From an uncultured Anaerolineaceae bacterium (GTDB taxonomy: Bacteria > Chloroflexota > Anaerolineae > Promineifilales > Promineifilaceae), in NCBI GenBank assembly GCA_937967805.1, contig CALBTC010000428.1:1-23442 (forward strand): 23,442 bases of DNA, read 5' to 3'. Both the position numbers and the translations under genes were made by a program. Positions 14,246 through 20,646 of this stretch are shown one piece after another. Each line of letters begins with the position of its first letter. The first letter of the stretch is position 1. The notes below the pieces were generated by a model. That model worked only from the letters and a program-made list of their open reading frames with translations. It was not told the DNA's origin and did not search any database.

Positions 14246-15088
14246 ATGATTGTGACTGACAAAATTGACGAGGTGCGGCGGCTGCGCTGGACCAATGCCA
14301 GCCTCACCTGGGGGCTGGTGCCGACGATGGGCTATTTGCACGAAGGGCATCTGTCGCTGGCGCGGTTGTCGTTGGCAGAGAATGATAAAACGGCCGTTTC
14401 CATCTACATCAATCCCACCCAATTTGCCCCCACCGAGGACTTAAGCAGCTATCCGCGCAATCTGGAAGGTGATCTCTCCTTGCTGGAAGAGGCTGGGGTC
14501 TATCTGGTCTTTACGCCGAGCGATGCCATCATGTAGTCGCCCGACTTCCAGACGACCATCAGCCTAAGCCGGGTGACGCAGCCGCTGGAAGGCAGCTCGC
14601 GCCCCACCCATTTTGCCGGGGTGGCCACGGTGGTGGCCAAGCTTTTCAACATTGTGCAGCCGACGCGGGCTTATTTTGGCCAGAAAGATGCCCAGCAAAC
14701 AATCGTGCTGCGCCAGATGGTGCGTGATCTCAATTTCAATCTGGAGATGGTGATTGGGCCAACGGTGCGGGAGCCGGACGGCCTGGCGATGAGTTCGCGT
14801 AACGCCCTGCTTTCTGCGGAAAATAGAGCAGCGGCCCCGGTGCTGTTCAAAGCGTTAAGCGCCGCGAAAGCAGCGGTTGAAGCGGGAGAACGTTCCGGAG
14901 AAAAGCTGCGGCAAATGATGCGAGAGACGATTACGGCCGTTCCCCAGGCCCGCATTGATTATGTCAGCGCTGCCGATCCGCGTACGCTCGCCGAGCTGGA
15001 TATGGTGGAGAATGGCGTTTTGTTGTCCACGGCCGTTTTCTTCGACAAAACTCGACTCATCGACAACATTTTAATTGAAGTGGATTAA
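14246..15088 (+). pseudogene. panC: Pantothenate synthetase gene with one in-frame TAG
   Basis: The full frame of 280 codons matches the usual length of PanC, which joins pantoate and beta-alanine using ATP. All landmark motifs are present: [10 protein letters not shown] (26-35, the HIGH-like ATP site), INPTQF, FGQKDAQQ, VREPDGLAMSSRN (the KMSKS-like loop) and a DYVSAAD-type end. The only defect is TAG at codon 97 (14,534-14,536), directly after an Ile-Met, where PanC normally has Tyr (MYP/MYS). A single TAT or TAC change would cause it. Downstream, sense continues without a break and includes three ACGGCCGT octamers. The lesion is therefore recent, a sequencing error, or read through. Restarting at 14,573 would lack the ATP site. 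It is probably co-transcribed with pobA. Confidence 0.85.
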
Positions 15089-15149
15089 CCGCAAAGGGCG
15101 CAAAGGTTTTCTATTTTCTTTCTTTGCGTTCTTCGCGCGCTTTGCGGTT
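15087..15149. repeat. CGCAAAG-type inverted repeat between convergent genes
   Basis: AACCGCAAAG (15,087-15,096) and CTTTGCGGTT (15,140-15,149) are perfect 10-base inverted arms, with further GCGCAAAG/CTTTGCG pairing inside and A/T-rich loop sequence. The repeat fills the gap between the convergent panC and gpmI genes and probably serves as a terminator for both. It belongs to a repeat type widely seen between genes in environmental bacteria. Confidence 0.6.
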
Positions 15150-15160
15150 CAAAGTTTTTC

Positions 15161-16690
15161 TTAATCAATCAGCGAACGGCCGGTCATTTCTGGCGGCTGT
15201 TCGAGGCCCATCAGGTCGAGGACTGTCGGAGCCACGTCGGCCAAGATGCCGCGGGGGCGCAGCCAGACGGGATCGTGGCAAATAACAAAGAAAGAGACCG
15301 GTTGAATAGTGTGGTAGGTGTGCGGCTCGCCGGTTTTTTCATTGATCATGATTTCACAGTTGCCGTGATCGGCCGTCACCAGCGCCGCCCCCCCCTTTTG
15401 TACAATGGCTTCCACCAGTCGGCCAGCACATTCATCCACCGCCTCCACGGCGCGAACGGCCGCTTCCAGCACGCCCGTGTGTCCCACCATGTCCGGATTG
15501 GCGTAGTTGACCAGGATGAAATCATCATCGTGTTCTTTCAGCCGCTGCAGAACTGCTTCCGTAAGCTCGTAAGCGCTCATCTCCGGCTGTAAGTCATAAG
15601 TAGCTACCTTAGGCGACGGTTCTAAATGCCGTTCCTCACCGGGAAACATCGTCTCGATGCCGCCGTTGAAAAAGTACGTGACGTGGGCATATTTTTCCGT
15701 CTCAGCCGCGTGAAACTGCTCAAGACCGGCCTTGCTGATCACCTCGGCCAGCACGTTGGTCAGCTCCAAATCGGGGAAAATGACGTCAACGGGGAAGTCA
15801 TCCTCATAATTGGTCATCGTCACCAGATGTAAATCGGGGATGAATTCACGATCGAAGCCGTCAAAATCTTTAAAAGCAAACGCTTCCACCGGCTGGCGCA
15901 TCCGGTCGGCGCGGAAGTTGTAGAAGATAAGGCAGTCGCCTGGGGCAACCGTCACGTCCTGGTCGCCAACTTCTATAGCGACGGGCAGAACAAACTCGTC
16001 TGTCACATCGTTACTATACGAATTTTCCAGAGCGGCAGAGGCGGAAACGGCCGTTGCCCCCTCCTCCCCATCATGATTGGCAATCACCTTGTAGCCCATC
16101 TCTGTTCGCTCCCAACGCTTGTCCCGATCCATGGTGTAATAACGGCCGCTCACCGAAGCAATGACGCCGGGATGATCACTCAGATAATCTTCCAGCTTCT
16201 GCACAAAACCGATGCCGCTCTGCGGCGGTGTGTCTCGGCCGTCGGTAATCACGTGCACAATCGGTTCAATGTCAGCCTCTTCGGCCAGCCGCAGCAAAGC
16301 GTAAAGATGGTCCTGGTGGCTGTGCACACCGCCGTTGCCCAGCAGACCAATTAGATGCAGCTTGCCGTTGTTTTCTTTCACCTGGGCTACGGCATTTCGC
16401 AGCACTTCTTGCTGGGCAAACCGATCTTCCCTGATAGCTAGATTGATGCGGGTTAAATCCTGGTACACAATGCGTCCGGCACCCAGATTCAGGTGCCCGA
16501 CTTCCGAATTACCCATCTGCCCATCGGGCAAGCCCACGGCCTCGCCGGAGGCATCGACGATGGCCCGCTCACGGCTGCGCAGCCAGCTCTGGTAATTGGG
16601 CGTGCTTGCCTGCACCACGGCGTTACCGTGCTCCATTTCACGAATCCCCCACCCATCCAAAATGATGAGGGCGACTGGTTTGTAGCTCAT
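15161..16690 (-). CDS. gpmI: Cofactor-independent phosphoglycerate mutase
   Basis: This 509-residue enzyme interconverts 3- and 2-phosphoglycerate in glycolysis and gluconeogenesis with two Mn ions and no bisphosphoglycerate. It shows LDGWG with metal-ligand Asp12, the catalytic Ser62 in GQMGNSEVGHLNLGAGR, HVITDGRDTPP, SGRYYTMDRDKRWER, FYNFRADRMRQ, the second metal cluster NYANPDMVGHTG and TADHGNCE, and the GEPHTYHT end motif. Length matches the family (about 510). AAGGAG six bases before ATG 16,690 confirms the start. It is a single-gene unit in cytoplasmic central carbon metabolism. The stretch 16,691-17,055 upstream holds two inverted repeats and a small-RNA candidate, so a regulatory link is possible. 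Undamaged. Confidence 0.98.
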   Translation of the reverse strand: MSYKPVALIILDGWGIREMEHGNAVVQASTPNYQSWLRSRERAIVDASGEAVGLPDGQMGNSEVGHLNLGAGRIVYQDLTRINLAIREDRFAQQEVLRNAVAQVKENNGKLHLIGLLGNGGVHSHQDHLYALLRLAEEADIEPIVHVITDGRDTPPQSGIGFVQKLEDYLSDHPGVIASVSGRYYTMDRDKRWERTEMGYKVIANHDGEEGATAVSASAALENSYSNDVTDEFVLPVAIEVGDQDVTVAPGDCLIFYNFRADRMRQPVEAFAFKDFDGFDREFIPDLHLVTMTNYEDDFPVDVIFPDLELTNVLAEVISKAGLEQFHAAETEKYAHVTYFFNGGIETMFPGEERHLEPSPKVATYDLQPEMSAYELTEAVLQRLKEHDDDFILVNYANPDMVGHTGVLEAAVRAVEAVDECAGRLVEAIVQKGGAALVTADHGNCEIMINEKTGEPHTYHTIQPVSFFVICHDPVWLRPRGILADVAPTVLDLMGLEQPPEMTGRSLID

Positions 16691-16741
16691 TAAAAACTCC
16701 TTTCAGGGATTTCAGTTAGTAACTACACAGCTCGTTTGCCA

Positions 16742-16798
16742 AGATTGGACCAATTTTATTGATGTGAATCTTTATTCTAGAGAAAATTGGGCCAATCT
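16742..16798. repeat. 57-base inverted-repeat element, copy A
   Basis: AGATTGGACCAATTTT (16,742-16,757) and AAAATTGGGCCAATCT (16,783-16,798) pair at 15 of 16 positions around a 25-base A/T-rich loop. Each arm also contains the small palindrome ATTGG-N-CCAAT. It lies between gpmI and the small-RNA terminator. The outer arms match those of copy B at 16,989-17,047, but the inner sequence differs. Confidence 0.7.
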
Positions 16799-16889
16799 CT
16801 GAGCACGTAGTTACTTCTGTTAAATGTTAAGCTGTGGAAAACAGGTGGTTGAAGTGTACTTGAGAATGGGGGTTTGTTCAATTTAGAGA

Positions 16890-16922
16890 AACAAAAACGA
16901 CAGGCCAATGACCTGTCGTTTT
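16890..16922 (-). terminator. Rho-independent terminator of small RNA
   Basis: On the minus strand AAAACGACAGG (16,922-16,912) pairs perfectly with CCTGTCGTTTT (16,904-16,894) around a seven-base loop. The T-run TTTTTGTTT follows. An 11-base-pair perfect stem with a T-run is a textbook intrinsic terminator, and no protein gene ends here. Confidence 0.85.
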
Positions 16923-16951
16923 CAGCTCCTCAGGTTGGACTCGAACCAACG
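16890..16951 (-). ncRNA. Candidate small RNA with tRNA T-arm mimic
   Basis: A promoter (TTGACA-16-TATAAT) and an intrinsic terminator define a transcript of about 60 bases. It would begin at about 16,951 with a 17-base hairpin GTTGG-TTCGAGT-CCAAC (16,950-16,934), which is exactly a tRNA T-arm: a five-base-pair stem and a TTCRANY loop. A linker CTGAGGAGCTG containing the Shine-Dalgarno-like GAGGAG follows, then the terminator. No D-arm, anticodon arm or 5' acceptor strand is present upstream, where the promoter sits instead. No start codon follows GAGGAG at a usable distance, so it is not a leader of a small gene. It could be a regulatory RNA, a T-box-like or tRNA-mimic decoy, or the 3' remnant of a tRNA gene left by integration. 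It lies on the gpmI strand, about 200 bases upstream of gpmI. Confidence 0.5.
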
Positions 16952-16957
16952 TGCTCA

Positions 16958-16985
16958 ATTATAACAAAACAGATACCGATGTCAA
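16958..16985 (-). promoter_or_regulatory. Consensus promoter of the small-RNA candidate
   Basis: On the minus strand perfect consensus boxes TTGACA (16,985-16,980) and TATAAT (16,963-16,958) are spaced by 16 bases. It is the best promoter match in the window. Its -35 box touches the inner edge of inverted-repeat copy B. Confidence 0.75.
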
Positions 16986-16988
16986 GCA

Positions 16989-17047
16989 AGATTAGACCAA
17001 TTTACTCAAGCAAGTACGCCTGCCTGTACGGCAAATTGGTCCAATCT
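16989..17047. repeat. 59-base inverted-repeat element, copy B
   Basis: AGATTAGACCAATTT (16,989-17,003) and AAATTGGTCCAATCT (17,033-17,047) pair at 14 of 15 positions around a 29-base loop. The loop differs from that of copy A. A nine-base direct repeat TCAAGCAAG occurs at 16,982-16,990 and 17,006-17,014. The element ends nine bases from the stop of the Rieske gene and could end its transcript. Confidence 0.65.
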
Positions 17048-17055
17048 CATATTGG

Positions 17056-18813
17056 CTACGCCCCTTCAAACAGGTGCTCGCCGCGATGCAGCCGGGCAGC
17101 AATCTGGTACGTTTGGCCCTGGGCCCACACCGTGGGGGAGTGAGCCGCCAGGTAGCGGGCAGCGGCGATCAGCACATGGCTGCCTTCTTCTGAGCCGCGC
17201 ATGAAGCTGTACAGGTTAAAAGCCGCTTCCACGCTTTGAATCGTATGAAAGTCGCGATCCTCGCGCAGCAGCAAACGGCCCAGCAAGGCAAGCAGCTCGT
17301 CAGGATTGCCATTGCCGCTCAGGTAACGGGAAACCAGTTCGGCCGCTTCGTTGACCTGCTGCTGCCGGTTGAGCAGCGCAGGGAACTGCTCCAGAATCTC
17401 GCCTGGCTGTGACACCTGGCCATTGGCAGATGGAATCCGCGCCGCCGGAATGTTGAGGAAACGGTCGAGGTAAATGCTCATCGCCGCGTCAAACACACCG
17501 CGCAGCAGTTCTACCGAGGGGGCGCGCCGCAGCCCCTGCATGATGGTGTTGGCGAAGGTGAAGGTGTGCAGCGCCGTATCCCAATCGCCAAACTCGTTGC
17601 TGGTGTGGAAGCGGGCAATGCGTAAGGCAGCGGCGTAAGTCACCGTTTCGGCCAGTTCCACCGAGCCGGCGCCCGCTGCCAGGCTGTTCAGCAAAGCAGC
17701 CACACTGGCCTGGGGATCGTCGGCCAGCAAGATGGGAACGAGGTCGTTACGGCCGTTCCACTCCCCACCTTTCTCTTCCCCAGTAGCCACTACATCCGGC
17801 AGCCTTGCAAACGCCTCCTGCAAAATTTCAATCAAATCAATGGGGTGCCGCCAAGAATTGGACTCTTCCATGCGGCTGGCCTCGGCATACCCCGTTACCA
17901 GGCTGGTGAGCACCGGCCGGGCGTATTCCCAACCCACAATGTCCAATGCCTCAAACGCCTTGTTGGTGAAGTCGGCCGGGTGGCCAATCTGGATATAGCG
18001 ATGGTCGGTAACGGCCGTAAACAACATATCGGCCATTTGCTGCGACGTTGCCCCAGCTTCAATCGCGGAGATGATGCATCGCTCGGCCCCTTCGTCGTCG
18101 CGCACCTCAATGAATTGGCGGAACCACCGTTTGAGCGTGGGGATATCGGCATTGGTGTCGGGCAGCGGCCGTACCATAAAGCGCGGCGCGCTGCCGGCCG
18201 TGTCTGCCGCCACGGCCGACAGGCCATTGTACAAAGCGCGGGGGCGATCTGTTTCGTTGAGGTGCGGCAGCAAATTCATCAGGCAGGCCAAAATGGTGAG
18301 GCCCTGCCCCCAACCGGCGCTGCGGTAGCGTGTGCCAAATTCCAGGCCAATGCGGAAGGGATCAACGGCCGTACTCACATCTTTGCCATCAACCAGCGTC
18401 AACACCGCCTTGCCAATCACCAGCGAAAGGTTGCGCTCCAGACCTACCTGCAAACGCTCCCGCTGGTGCGCCTTTGGGTCTCGTTGGCTGGTCACATCCA
18501 CCCATACCTCGCCATCGCGGATCTCTACGGGGAAAGCGCGCACGTCGTCGGCCCACTGGTCAAAGGTGCCGCCGCTTTCCAGGTCAAAGCGGGCGTGGTG
18601 CCAGTGGCAGGTGAGGATACCGTCCTTGACGCTGCCCCGATCCAGGGGAAAGCCCATGTGAGGGCAGCGGTTGTCGATGGCATATACCTGCCCGCCGACG
18701 TACCAGAGCGCCAGGGTGTGGCCGTTGAGGTTGATGGTTTGGCAAACGGCCGTTTCCAATTCGGCCAGAGAAGCTGCGCGAACAAATGTTGATTCACTGT
18801 TTGTGGTACTCAT
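17056..18813 (-). CDS. Rieske iron-sulfur protein with large helical domain
   Basis: This is a 585-residue protein. Residues 10-110 are a Rieske domain of the ferredoxin/dioxygenase type: C50-P-H52 and C69-H-W-H72 bind a [2Fe-2S] cluster, preceded by a GGQVYAIDNRCPH strand. The remaining 470 residues are mainly helical and carry many His, Arg and Asp residues, for example HRYIQIGHPADF and RIARFHTSNEF. They lack the 2-His-1-carboxylate iron motif (DxxHxxxH) of ring-hydroxylating oxygenases. I do not recognise the C-terminal family. A questin-oxidase-like or other redox role is a guess. There is no signal peptide, so it is cytoplasmic. AAGGAG precedes ATG 18,813 by six bases. It is divergent from the Crp/Fnr regulator gene across a 312-base gap with two clear palindromes, so regulation by that neighbour is plausible. 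Confidence 0.88.
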   Translation of the reverse strand: MSTTNSESTFVRAASLAELETAVCQTINLNGHTLALWYVGGQVYAIDNRCPHMGFPLDRGSVKDGILTCHWHHARFDLESGGTFDQWADDVRAFPVEIRDGEVWVDVTSQRDPKAHQRERLQVGLERNLSLVIGKAVLTLVDGKDVSTAVDPFRIGLEFGTRYRSAGWGQGLTILACLMNLLPHLNETDRPRALYNGLSAVAADTAGSAPRFMVRPLPDTNADIPTLKRWFRQFIEVRDDEGAERCIISAIEAGATSQQMADMLFTAVTDHRYIQIGHPADFTNKAFEALDIVGWEYARPVLTSLVTGYAEASRMEESNSWRHPIDLIEILQEAFARLPDVVATGEEKGGEWNGRNDLVPILLADDPQASVAALLNSLAAGAGSVELAETVTYAAALRIARFHTSNEFGDWDTALHTFTFANTIMQGLRRAPSVELLRGVFDAAMSIYLDRFLNIPAARIPSANGQVSQPGEILEQFPALLNRQQQVNEAAELVSRYLSGNGNPDELLALLGRLLLREDRDFHTIQSVEAAFNLYSFMRGSEEGSHVLIAAARYLAAHSPTVWAQGQTYQIAARLHRGEHLFEGA

Positions 18814-18900
18814 TTTCTGCTCCTTCTACTTGTGATGGGTGATACTGTTATTATGAGGGAAACAGCCGTTGGCAACACCGGGCGCGAGGCTAGACTATCT

Positions 18901-18918
18901 CCTGTACAATGGTACAGG
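18901..18918. promoter_or_regulatory. Perfect palindrome upstream of Rieske gene
   Basis: CCTGTAC (18,901-18,907) and GTACAGG (18,912-18,918) are perfect seven-base arms around AATG. It lies 88 bases upstream of the Rieske start in the divergent intergenic region. It looks like a dimeric-repressor operator, but it does not fit the Crp/Fnr half-site pattern. Confidence 0.45.
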
Positions 18919-19033
18919 CAAGAACAGTTCGTCATCTTGGTCGCTCACTTCATCCGCCGGGCTTGCTCAAACGGCCGTTCCGGTGCCTGATGCCTTAAGC
19001 TGTGAACAATTTTATGATCATTGTCAAAAAAGC

Positions 19034-19051
19034 CAGTGATGTTGGTCACTG
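19034..19051. promoter_or_regulatory. Crp-type operator candidate
   Basis: CAGTGA (19,034-19,039) and TCACTG (19,046-19,051) are separated by six bases. This is the GTGA-N6-TCAC layout of Crp-family sites. It lies 75 bases upstream of the ATG of a Crp/Fnr-family gene, as expected for autoregulation, and in the gap shared with the Rieske gene. Confidence 0.6.
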
Positions 19052-19125
19052 AGTCTGATCAAGACCAATCTATATCCTTGCAGGGTATTCGTTGACCACA
19101 TACACAGCCATTCAAATGAGGAACG

Positions 19126-19860
19126 ATGCTCAATCAGCCAACATTTCTGGTTCAAGAAACATCTGACTTTTTGCCACTGATAAAAAAGTGTGTGTTCTTT
19201 AAAGAGTTGTCCGACACCGAGCTGCACCAAGTGATGCTCAATGCTCACCTGAGAAAGCATGCCAAAGACAGCTTCCTATTTCACGAAGACGAGCCGGCTA
19301 ACCGTACCTATATTTTGGTTCAGGGTGTCATTCACCTAAACCAGCTAACGGTAAAAGGCCAGCAAGTCATTATGCACTACATAAGCCCCGGCGATGAGAT
19401 CGGCATTTTGTCGCTGTTTCCGGATCAGGTTTATCCGGTGACGGCCGTTGCCGCCACCGATTGCGTCACGCTGAGTTGGTCCAGAACAGAACTAGCCTAT
19501 CTCATCACCCAATACCCTCAATTAACCCTGAATGCCTTACAAATGATGACGGAACGTTTTGTCATTTTGCAAAACCAATATCGCCAGTTAGCCACGGAGC
19601 GGGTAGAGCAGCGCATTGCCCGCACCATTCTGCAAATTGCTGAAAAAAGCGGGAAGCAGGCTAAAAATGGCATTCGTCTTGCGCCCCCACCTTCACGCCA
19701 GCAGATTGCCGAAATGACCGGAGCCACCCTTTACACCGTCAGCCGAATTTGCAGCCAGTGGGAAAAAGACGGCCTGGTTCACACCAACCGGCGCTGGTTA
19801 CTCATTAAAGAAGCGTCCGCTCTCACCAAAATTGCTGCCGACGGTACAGTGCCCCTATAA
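19126..19860 (+). CDS. Crp/Fnr-family transcription regulator
   Basis: This is a 244-residue regulator. Residues 20-140 form the cyclic-nucleotide-binding-type beta barrel: FFKELSDTELHQVML, then SFLFHEDEPANRTYILVQGVIHL, then a ISPGDEIGILSLF phosphate-cassette region. That region lacks the RxS signature of clear cAMP binders, so the effector is uncertain. A dimer helix (about 150-175) precedes the winged helix, with PSRQQIAEMTGATLYTVSRICSQWEKDGLV (about 194-223) carrying the recognition helix. No N-terminal cysteine cluster for an Fnr iron-sulfur centre is present. ATG 19,126 has GAGGAA seven bases upstream. It is divergent from the Rieske gene, and a Crp-like palindrome lies 75 bases upstream. 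A cyclase-derived nucleotide signal is possible but not shown. Confidence 0.92.
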   Translation: MLNQPTFLVQETSDFLPLIKKCVFFKELSDTELHQVMLNAHLRKHAKDSFLFHEDEPANRTYILVQGVIHLNQLTVKGQQVIMHYISPGDEIGILSLFPDQVYPVTAVAATDCVTLSWSRTELAYLITQYPQLTLNALQMMTERFVILQNQYRQLATERVEQRIARTILQIAEKSGKQAKNGIRLAPPPSRQQIAEMTGATLYTVSRICSQWEKDGLVHTNRRWLLIKEASALTKIAADGTVPL

Positions 19861-19981
19861 ACAAATTGGGCATGGAAATTTGACCCAATTAACGGCTGTT
19901 TGTTAAACTGAGACTGATTCATTTTGTAGCCCATCAATCTAATATCACCATAGTTATCCTGGCAAAATGAGATTGTTGTTG

Positions 19982-20039
19982 TAAACGGCCGTTTATGACG
20001 CTATCACAATGAAAAGATCGTTTTCCTCAGTTAAACTGA
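19982..20039. promoter_or_regulatory. Palindromes in the gap 19,861-20,101
   Basis: This gap of about 240 bases has no gene. It contains TAAACGGCCGTTTA (19,982-19,995), an extended perfect copy of the genome's octamer. It also holds TCAGTTAAACTGA (20,027-20,039), a perfect 13-base palindrome about 60 bases before the next start, whose GTTAAACTGA half also occurs at 19,902-19,911. An AATTGGG/CCCAATT hairpin (19,864-19,890) directly follows the regulator gene but has no T-run, so it is a weak terminator candidate. Confidence 0.35.
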
Positions 20040-20101
20040 AGCAAATGCTTTCTTGAACTCACCGTCAATGGAAGTTTATTTCAGCAACAGGAGGTTAGTT
20101 A

Positions 20102-20449
20102 ATGCCTCAAGAAACAACGCAAAACAATACCGGCTCCTTTCGACTGCTCATCCTGGGCATCATTGCCGTGCTCATCGTTGCCGGGTTAACGCTGGTCATT
20201 ATGGCCGTGAGCCAGGCCGGAACCGAAGCCGACGAGCCCGTAACCATTTACATCACAGCAATGGTTTTACTTATCGTGGTCGGGGTGCTCGGTGCTTACT
20301 TCCACATTCAGGCCGACCTGACCAGCCAGAGCACCATCGTGCCGGAGCGCTTTTTGCGCGGTGCACCGTTCATGTCCCCTTTGCTGTTCAGCAATATGGG
20401 GATTGTCGGGTTGTTGGCTTTGCTGTCACCAGAGGAAAACGGCCGTTAA
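20102..20449 (+). CDS. Small membrane protein, three hydrophobic helices
   Basis: This is a 115-residue protein. After a polar N-terminus (about 1-12) come hydrophobic helices at about residues 13-36, 47-66 and 88-107. A soluble loop (about 67-87) lies between the last two. GGAGG (20,091-20,095) six bases upstream fixes ATG 20,102. The stop falls directly after an ACGGCCGT octamer (GlyArg-stop), and a strong terminator follows, so this is a single-gene unit. No family is recognised and no function is assigned. Confidence 0.75.
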   Translation: MPQETTQNNTGSFRLLILGIIAVLIVAGLTLVIMAVSQAGTEADEPVTIYITAMVLLIVVGVLGAYFHIQADLTSQSTIVPERFLRGAPFMSPLLFSNMGIVGLLALLSPEENGR

Positions 20450-20471
20450 AATCCCCTAGCAAACACCCTTA

Positions 20472-20508
20472 AGCCAGCATTCTACTGATTGCTGGCTTTT
20501 TTTCTTTT
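20472..20508 (+). terminator. Rho-independent terminator
   Basis: AGCCAGCA (20,472-20,479) pairs with TGCTGGCT (20,490-20,497) around a 10-base loop. A run of T with one C follows to 20,508. It ends the small membrane protein transcript. The remaining 20,509-20,646 shows no gene and no convincing promoter boxes for the kinase. Confidence 0.85.
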
Positions 20509-20646
20509 AGGGTTACCTGCTGGCCGAATTCAAGGCAGTAACTGGTTCAGATCAGATTGCGTTGTGTCATGAAAGCAAAGCCCCCCCTTTGGCGCGCTGA
20601 TGTGATAAAATTAGAGAGAATAAACTAATTGTATTGGACCCATTAA

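Noticed and set aside
14534..14536. TAG recoded as an amino acid (pyrrolysine or suppressor)
   Set aside because: The cytochrome gene ends naturally at TAG (5,351-5,353), and the other broken genes use TAA, TGA and frameshifts as well. No pylT-like tRNA is seen. Recoding of TAG alone would not explain the pattern.
16923..16957. Complete tRNA gene on the minus strand
   Set aside because: Only the T-arm and a possible 3' acceptor strand are present. The place of the anticodon and D arms is taken by a consensus promoter and no matching 5' acceptor strand was found.
16874..17143. 89-codon plus-strand ORF across the small RNA
   Set aside because: Its QVGLEPT segment is just the antisense reading of the T-arm. 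It overlaps the terminator, two repeats and the Rieske 3' end, and has no RBS.
17845..18792. 315-codon plus-strand frame opposite the Rieske gene
   Set aside because: It is antisense to a well-supported protein with intact Rieske motifs. Its own translation shows no family pattern.
20589..20611. Promoter for the histidine kinase (TTGGCG with TAAAAT)
   Set aside because: The spacing is only 11 bases, too short for a sigma70 promoter, and no better pair was found.
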